64,000 nt of DNA from Globomyces pollinis-pini (taxonomy: Eukaryota > Chytridiomycota > Chytridiomycetes > Rhizophydiales > Globomycetaceae): contig MU621094.1 in NCBI GenBank assembly GCA_025399215.1, positions 124,550 through 188,549 on the forward strand. The letters are read 5' to 3'. Below, in pieces: positions 57,097 through 64,000 of this stretch (its first letter is position 1; every line of letters begins with the position of its first letter). Under the pieces are notes generated by a model that was not told the DNA's origin, did not search any database, and worked only from the letters and a program-made list of their open reading frames with translations. The position numbers and the translations under genes are program-made.

Positions 57097-59927
57097 ATGA
57101 AGACATTCTCCAATTCGAACCTAACAAGATCGTCACAATCTAACTTATCCAAAGATATTCCCAAACATTTGAACAGTGAATATGGAAAACTAAAGAAAGC
57201 AAAATTCAATTCCACCACCTCATTGATTGGATCGAGCAAACCTAACAGAAATCATACAGGAAATGATTCTGTAGTATCTAAACCGGATATTCAAAGATCG
57301 TCATTAAAGAAAACGGGTTCCACTGGTAATATTTTGCCCAGAAGGACACATGTTCCTCCACAGATTAATCAACCTATAAAATTTCAATGGAAAAAGACTA
57401 ATACGAACGATCATTTAATCGGTAATAGCAAAGAAGGGTTTGAAAAAGACCTTCCACGTACCAGGTTTCAATCTCTGTAATTGATAATCGGTAGCTATTA
57501 TAAGCAAAATGTCTCACAAGTGGATAGAAAGCAATTGAAACAAGATCTTATCGCATTATCTGAACACGTCAGGGAACAAGGTAATAAGATTGATATTAAT
57601 GCACCAGTTAACCTTCAACCACCTACAACCCTCTTTTACAACTTTCTTCTTAGTCACTGTTTCAAATTGGTATATTACATGAGAAAGGTATACTGACATA
57701 ATATTAATGGATAGACAAATGTTGATGTCAATAAAATTGGTATTCGATTGAAAGAACTAGCAAATGATTCAGTAAAGAATGACATCGAACCAGTACTGGA
57801 AGCTTGGGCTTCGGTGCAAGAAATTTACATGGTAATAATTGTCGCACTTCTTTTTATACGAAGGAAGAAGCTATGAAGCGGGATACAGTCATAGATGGAC
57901 TCATGCGAGAGTTTGAAAGAATGGAAGAGTATAATAACCTGTTCAAAGACTTTGTTGAACAGAGAGCTGCATATCCAGAAAACAAAGTTATACAAATTGA
58001 AGTTAAACAAGTGTTCAAGCAAATCCAGAACATTCAGGTAATGAATTATGGGTTTTCATCTTTTAAAGGTCCAGGAAGAAGTGTTGCATGAAGAAGTAAT
58101 ACAGACTAACATTACTGCTGAGAAAATTCATGACGAGATAGAGAAAGAAACTCAGAGTGCATCAACTCAAACTGAATACAATGCAGAATTTGACACCAAG
58201 TTAGTAAAAGTATTGGAATATGACCGATCAAATATAGACTTAATGGATAAAGCAACTGGGCCTGACAGAGTTTGAGACTTGATTATTTAATTTCAGGAAA
58301 TTCCAGTTTATCGTAATATTGGTGTGTTTGCAGATCTAAGACATCCCGTTGAGGATAAATATGATGAATTAAAAGTTGAATATTCAACGTTAGAAAAACA
58401 GGTAAATGTTTGGGAGTAATTGTGGTAGACTGAGATGTAATAAGCAACTGTCTAATGTTAGGTTAAAAATAGAAGTAGAACACAAAATGGATGAAATGAG
58501 AAAATTCTACGAAGGTCAATTGGAAGGAGCAAACTTAAGTTCGGAAGTAAATAAAGTTGTTTGACAATGTAGACTGAAATCAAAAAATTACAAGGTACCA
58601 TTGATGTGCTGCAAGCCGAAAATGATAGATTAGAATTTGAGCTGACAACCACCACCACCGATAGATCCACAAAAGAGCTTGAACTACAAGCGATTCGACA
58701 GCAAATGGCAATTGTTGGTCATAAATGTATGACATGCCTTCTAATTTCTAGTATTTCAGGCACAAGAATCAGACAAGATTTTAAAGCAAGAAAAAGCAGA
58801 GTTTGTTGAGAAAATATCAAATTTGCAAGAGCAAGTCTATGATTTACAAATCTCAGAGGCCACTGCAGTTGAAAGGGCTGCGGATTTTCAAAAAGAAAAT
58901 GAAATTATAACCGAAGAGAAGGAACACCTTAGCCAAGAGCTTCGCCGCGTTAGCGTCCTCCTTAAAGAAACTCAAGATGCGTTTGAGCAGAAGACACAAA
59001 GTGAGGCCAAATTGACAATACTTCTAGAAGAAAAAACATCCGAAAATGAAATTCTTAAACTAGAAAAGGAAAGATTAGAAGTAATGAAAATAAGAAATTT
59101 ACCATTAGATGGAAGAGAAGAGAAGCGATGAACGGAAGAAGATGCTTACCGAAAGAAACGAAGAGCTTGAAAAACAAATAACCGTTCTGATGAAATTCCC
59201 AGATGATAGTTTGGGCGAATCATTTTCATTAAATGGTACAATTAAAGTCTTTGAACCTAGATCCACCAATGAATGACAAATTCATGGATACACTTCATCA
59301 CATGATAGAGCATAATAATCTTCGCATATCTCTACTAGAGCAGAGAAATAACAAATATCGAGATATTCTCCTGAAACAAGGTAAAAAAACTTCCATATCT
59401 TACTGTCAGCCCAAGACAACGGTCATTCCGCATATTTGAACTACAATCCAATGGCTTCAGCATCAGTAATATTTAATGCCGATGCTATAAAAAAATCTCG
59501 CCCAACAACAGCTGACTCGACCAATTCTAGGTCCTCAATTGATACGTATATTATCGGAAGCAGATCTAATAGCCGCCCTGTGAGTGCATGTACAATCAGG
59601 CTATTAAGACCTAAGAGCTCGAAAAGCCAGAGGGAAAAGATCCAAGATTCTACTTTAGTCTCAACTCTCAAAAATGGTCAGATAGAAATTAGTCGGACAG
59701 AATCACTTGTTTATCCTCCTATCAAACTCCCTTTTGTAAAATCCCATAACCCATTAGCCATTTACGACAACACCATACTTGAAGAAGCGTGTCTCAGTAC
59801 GATAGCTGTGAAACCGAAATTTCAATACCTCCAAGATATTGACGGCAAAGAAATAGGCCGCGATTCTTGCAGAAGCAGACCACCCTCTAGTGCATCTTAT
59901 CGATGGTCATTTGAAGACTACATATAA
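57097..59927 (+). CDS. Long coiled-coil protein, unknown (possibly cytoskeletal/flagellar)
   Basis: 829 residues from 13 exons; introns 25-34 nt. The N-terminal ~130 residues are basic and Ser/Asn-rich. The central part is a long coiled coil (EEEVLHEEVIQTNITAEKIH-type heptads, LQEQVYDLQISEATAVERAA, LEEKTSENEILKLEKERLE). A Ser/Arg/Pro-rich tail has repeated RPxS motifs (KKSRPTTADS, NSRPVSACT, RPKSSKSQ, CRSRPPSSASYRWS). An 8-nt microexon (58429-58436) is required to restore frame between EKQ and LKIEVEHKMDEM. The RPxSA-type tails are common in centrosomal and ciliary proteins, so a flagellar role is a guess. The frame upstream of 57097 begins with GTG and is not used. Confidence 0.65.
58429..58436 (+). 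other. 8-nt microexon
   Basis: ACTGAGAT between a 27-nt intron (58402-58428) and a 25-nt intron (58437-58461). It restores phase so that LEKQ-TEM-LKIEVEHKM reads as continuous coiled coil. Skipping it leads to a stop within ten codons. Confidence 0.7.
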
Positions 59928-60076
59928 GTTTATTAGATTTGCCAATATATCATTCTTGTATTAAAACTAGCAGCTCAAATTAGTACTGAGGGTTATCTAT
60001 ATTTGAATGTTGAGAAAGCCTGAGTGCGCATTAGCAAAGAACTTGTAATTTGTACAAACACATGTCCAAGCACTTT

Positions 60077-60833
60077 TAAAATTTCATATTTGCTTTCTGT
60101 TTGTTGTGCCATACCACAACAAGCCATCTCGGAGAAATAAAACCGGTCAACGTCCAAAGACGACTAACCGGTCAAAGAAGAAGTCATCCGTCTCTTTGAC
60201 GCGATCGCGAACACCACGTACTCTTCCCTATTAGGAAACTGGAAACTCTATAAATAGCTCAAACAAACTCAATAAAAGATTATCTTATTTCCTCTCGGAA
60301 GCTCAATTACTCCATTGTTCCACATTTATTCCCTATCGCATAATACTGTTAGTGCCAGCACTACCTTTCCATGCTACCCATCTGGGAGGCACTTGTGAAT
60401 CCATTCTGTAGTTGAAACAACTCAATAGGTTTCAATTTTAACATAGTTTATCCGTTAAAATGTGTAGTTCCTTCATGTCAGTCTTTTTAGCCAATCTTCG
60501 AACCATATTCATACAGTCCTCATAGTTAAACACTTTAGAGCAAATGAGCTTCGTTACACGAGAAATCTAGACGATTTCTGTCTCCAAAAAGAAACATCAC
60601 AGTCGATTGGACAATGTCAGGCCTTTCTTGCATGTCAGAGCCTCTATATTTCCAAATTTCAGCGAATCAATTCAAAAATTGACGATATTGGTTCTCAATA
60701 TGTTGGAAGTTGAGTTGCAAGAAGAGCGAAGCGTGTAAATTGCTGCAGAGGGTTCGATCAAAAGTCATAAACTACATTGAATTCTACACTCTACTGGATA
60801 TCACACACTTTTTTTAATGAAAAACACGGTTCT
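60077..60833. repeat. Dispersed repeat, copy 1 (interrupted)
   Basis: About 510 nt (60077-60101 plus 60346-60833) closely matching 63475-64000. Both copies share TTTCATATTTGCTTTCTGTT, GTGCCAGCACTACCTTTCC, GAGAAATCTAGACGATTTCT, CCAAAAAGAAACATCACAG and AATGAAAAACACGGTTCT. It contains no open reading frame of note. This copy is split by the 244-bp insertion at 60102-60345. Same orientation as copy 2. Confidence 0.85.
60102..60345 (+). mobile_element. Probable solo LTR (244 bp) inserted in a dispersed repeat
   Basis: Copy 2 of the surrounding repeat reads ...GCTTTCTGTTAGTGCC... without interruption. Here a 244-bp segment sits in that sequence and is flanked by CTGTT on both sides (60097-60101 and 60346-60350), a 5-bp target-site duplication as made by LTR-retroelement integrases. 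The insert begins TGTTGTGCC, contains a TATA-like TCTATAAATAG (60247-60257) and then AATAAAA (~60271), the promoter and poly(A) layout of an LTR. Its 3' end (GCATAATA) lacks the usual CA. No retroelement coding sequence remains. Confidence 0.65.
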
Positions 60834-61077
60834 GAAGCCAATTTTAACTGTTCAGATTGCACAGAGATAACTATTTAAAAAATGCTCTTACCATTCTGGA
60901 AGTTCAGAGCAGAGGTTCTCATGAATATACAAAAATTCCGACACCTTTCAACTCTTTTAGTTTTTGAGATAGAAAATGGTAAGATTGCCACTCGTGTAAC
61001 CAACCTCATTCGAAAAATTTAAGCAGATGCTCAAAATCAATTCTTTGAAAAAAAAATAACACGTTCAATTAAACATC

Positions 61078-63194
61078 ATGATAAGCAGCAATGTCATGGG
61101 TTATTCAATCATCTCACTATATGCATTGAGCTATGGAATCAGTCATTTAATCAGTTTGCCACCAGCTCCCAAATCTGTCCAAGAATTTGATATTCAACCT
61201 GCAATCATTAGTTTCTTGCAGATGGTTGTTTGCAGTGTCGTATTTTATATATATCATTCCAAAGGATCTTTATTGGTATAACGAGTCATTTGATAAACAA
61301 AATAGGATACTTTCACACAATTATCATCCATTCCAACTCACATTTACGTCAAATTGGCATTTCTTTCTTTCGCTTATTCTGGAAATATTCTAGTTCAATC
61401 ATTTTTAAGAGAGTAATTATCGTTGTGTTGATGATCAGTGATAGATACAAACAATCAATCAATACCATCCGAGGTGGAACCATTCTGATGAACGCGATCA
61501 TACTAGCAATGCTATGTGGCAGAAAGTATGTGAAGATCCAATGGATAGCTATTTTGATTCAAGTATCAGTTGTACTGATGGTTCGAGTATGTGCTGATAA
61601 TCACTCACGATTAGAATGAAGATTTTATTATTTTATTTCAAAATTCACCCATCGTTCATATTTTGATGATTGTGTCTGTATTTGTGACAGCAGTTTGTGC
61701 TAGTGCGTTTGATTCACTGACAAAAGCAAATTTCAATATACCACTGATGACTATTAATATGATATTTTTTGGATTTGAATTCTGTTTCAATATGATGGCA
61801 GCTATGATCAGCGTTTTTATTTCAAATTCCACTTTGACCACTTCCAGGATTTATTGGTTTGAAACCGTATGCGTGATGGTGAATGGGATCATGTCCACAT
61901 TTATCTACAAGGTTTTTGATTCAATTATTAACAAGATAGTATTTTGACTCTGTAGCAGAGAGTTTGATCCAGCAAAGCATGGGGATTGTGTTGGTAAATC
62001 ACACATTTGTCAATGTGAACGATATCATTGGTTATGTCATAATTCTGGGAACGATAAATCTGTTTGTGTCTGAATCGAAAACGCATCACAGTTTATCCTC
62101 GAAACGTTTAGAAGAGATAGAATCAGATATCATTCAAGGTTCAGTTCGTATCAAAAGCGGCGCACGATCGGGGAAAAAGAGTGTTGCTTTTCGGTACTTG
62201 AAATACTTCATTGGTTTTTTACTAACTGTGCTTTTCGTTGTTCTAATGATCGGGATGTTGGCTTATTATGGTATACAATTAAACCACTTGAAAGCCAATA
62301 AACTCTCGGAATTATCTACTTATCAAAGACATAAGATGGATATAACTCGGGTATGAAGCATGTATTTAAAACTAGTAGCATGCGGATAAAGTCGCTGTTT
62401 GTGTTGTCGGAGAATTGCGAACTTTCAGAATTCCTTCTGTACACACCTCAATATTTAATTACACAGAGAGCTTAAGTGAAAGGAACGCCAATTACTTTTT
62501 TCACATTGAAGATAGTGGAGGGTGTGATTTTGAAGAGGTATATGATCAGTCTTATACTTTGGAGGATGCAATAGGTATATTTAATCCTAAAGTTCTGTCA
62601 TACAAACAACCAAGTTGTTCTGAACCGCGTATATCAGAGAGCAGTTGCTGCCAAAAGTCCATAAAGCATTCTCGCCATTGGATATCATATGCACGAAAAG
62701 TCAGTTGCTTTAATAGTGTCAAACAATATGAACTAGAAAATAATTTCACTTACGATTGGTATGTGTTTATTCGTCCAGATCTGTACTTTTTCGAAGAATC
62801 CCAAATGGTAGTTTCTAGGTTGAATCCTGGTAGAATGTATATCTCCAGTAAAGAACGAAATCAGCCATTGGGGGATTACATTTATGTCGTTCCATCTCAA
62901 CTATCTGATTTATTTATTCACTCCATCGTACATCACAACCATGATGCACAATGTCGACCACTTTATCCACCGGAATTCTTTTTAAATACTTATATACACT
63001 TTACTTCTTTATTACCTCATCAGCTGATGCCAATCTTTTTTACCATTGCTCGTTGCTGGGGTGGAGCAGATTGTAAACGACTAAAAAATGAAGTGTTTTC
63101 TCAGATTGATCTCTCTGGAAATGGTCTATTACCGAATAAATACTGCGAATGGATTTTCTTACAAGACATTAGAACTTTAAGAAATTTGGTGTAA
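61078..63194 (+). CDS. Fusion of nucleotide-sugar-transporter-like membrane domain with a glycosyltransferase-like domain
   Basis: 658 residues; introns (30, 26, 28, 28, 28 nt) all keep frame. Residues ~1-310 form a polytopic membrane domain of drug/metabolite-transporter type: MGYSIISLYALSYGISHLI, PAIISFLQMVVCSVVFYIY, LSFAYSGNILVQSF, TIRGGTILMNAIILAML and GRKYVKIQWIAILIQVSVVL (the GR..QW.A motif of nucleotide-sugar transporters). A further helix (FIGFLLTVLFVVLMIGMLAY) and a stalk lead to HADKVAVCVVGELRTFRIPS, FFHIEDSGG, YDWYVFIRPDLYFF, NPGRMYISSKERNQP and GDYIYVVPSQLSDLF. This is the layout of Golgi glycosyltransferases of the 'VC(I/V)xGxLRTF ... RPDL' type. One protein could import a donor sugar and transfer it. 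Specificity is unknown. Confidence 0.72.
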
Positions 63195-63474
63195 TATAAT
63201 ATTTGTTGAAAGCATTATCATTCCTATTCCTATGATATGTTTAAGACACTACTCCAAAGGTGTGAGATGTAACAGCAAAGGTCTTGTGTATTGACTGATT
63301 GTGGACGTGTCGATAATCGAAACCTTACACCTTTACTTTGATTGATGGTAATGATTTAGAACAAACACCTTTGTATCGTTTGAAACTGGATCGGAACGCT
63401 ATTGCTCAAAATAGTAAATCTCTTTTGAATAGTGGTGAATTGTTTTCAAGGAAATTCATATAAACGTTTGGCAG

Positions 63475-64000
63475 TTTAAATTTCATATTTGCTTTCTGTT
63501 AGTGCCAGCACTACCTTTCCATGCTACCCATCTGGGAAGCACTTGTGAATTCATTAGTCAGTTAAACAACTACAGAATTCATTAGTACAAAAGCCGTTTC
63601 AATTTTGGCATAGTTTATCCGTTAAAACATATAGTTCATTCATATCAGTCTTTGCTGTCAATCTTTGAACCATAATCATACAGTCCTTGAATCATATCAT
63701 AGTTAAACACTTTAGAGCAAATGAGCATCGTTACACGAGAAATCTAGACGATTTCTATCTCCAAAAAGAAACATCACAGGCAATTCGACAATGTCAGAGC
63801 CTCTGCATTTCCTAATTTCAGCGACTCAATTCAAAAACTGAAGTGATTGGTTCTCAATATGTTGGAAGTTGAGTGCAACTAGTTGCAAGAAGGGCGAAGC
63901 GTGTAACAGCTGCAGAGGGTCAGATCAAAAGTCATAAACTACATTGAATTCTACACTCTACCGGATATCACACACCTTTTTTAATGAAAAACACGGTTCT
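63475..64000. repeat. Dispersed repeat, copy 2 (runs off the window)
   Basis: Uninterrupted copy of the element at 60077-60833, same orientation, by eye ~90% identical with small indels (for example CAACTAGTTGCAAG against TTGCAAG). It continues past the right edge, so its 3' boundary is unknown. Confidence 0.85.

Noticed and set aside
1..64000. CRISPR arrays, operons, Shine-Dalgarno sites
   Set aside because: The window is eukaryotic nuclear DNA; no such structures seen.

Overview
This is nuclear DNA of a eukaryote: AT-rich, gene-dense, and interrupted by a very large number of tiny GT-AG introns. About 120 introns can be placed from reading frame plus protein conservation. Most are 23-36 nt, with a pyrimidine/TAAT-type stretch just before the AG. 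Gene content is opisthokont: peroxisomal ABCD transporter, SKL-tailed aminotransferase, Tim44, mitoribosomal bL27, GBF1/Gea-type ARF-GEF, Pol III RPC2 and a GAF-PAS adenylate cyclase. A coiled-coil protein and the GAF/PAS cyclase would suit a zoosporic early-diverging fungus or a close relative. That placement is inference; nothing in the window fixes the species.

Layout. 0-7 kb: 3' end of a putative GPI-anchored HExxH protease, farnesyl diphosphate synthase, ESCRT-III Snf7, a double P-loop protein and an alpha-solenoid protein. 7-13.3 kb: an intronless RtcB RNA ligase, a membrane-anchored phosphoesterase and a peroxisomal ABCD half-transporter. 13.7-19.3 kb: a 995-residue protein with five copies of an unrecognised 90-residue module, a fold-back element and a triple-KH RNA-binding protein. 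19.5-28 kb: mostly lineage-specific genes. These are a single-pass membrane protein, an EDR1/transglutaminase-like protein, and a transmembrane 'dead' aspartic protease flanked by three members of a small unknown family. 29-36.8 kb: Tim44, an ankyrin protein, acyl-CoA thioesterase, bL27m, guanine deaminase and RTF2. 36.8-48.7 kb: GBF1/Gea, ribosomal protein uS11, enoyl-CoA reductase Tsc13/TECR and RNA polymerase III RPC2. 48.9-60 kb: an intronless papain-like protein, an RPC2 fragment, alanine-glyoxylate aminotransferase, an unknown protein, an ARM-GAF-GAF-PAS-adenylate cyclase and a coiled-coil protein. 60-64 kb: two copies of a dispersed repeat, one carrying what looks like a solo LTR, flanking a gene that fuses a nucleotide-sugar-transporter-like membrane domain to a glycosyltransferase-like domain.

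Most unusual points. (1) Three genes contain introns stacked directly against each other with no exon between them (30+26+29, 28+30 and 31+27 nt). Each unit has its own GT and AG, and the downstream frame is restored only if all units are removed. (2) An ABCD intron has GG instead of GT at its 5' splice site. (3) Microexons of 12 and 8 nt are needed in two genes. (4) There is a transporter-glycosyltransferase fusion. (5) A catalytically dead pepsin-fold receptor sits beside a three-gene unknown family that shares short FLG/LLG motifs with its tail. For nearly all multi-exon genes the summed exon length is an exact multiple of three, which supports the models. Several gene boundaries differ from the longest simple open frames (bL27m, AGT, uS11, Tim44, ABCD).
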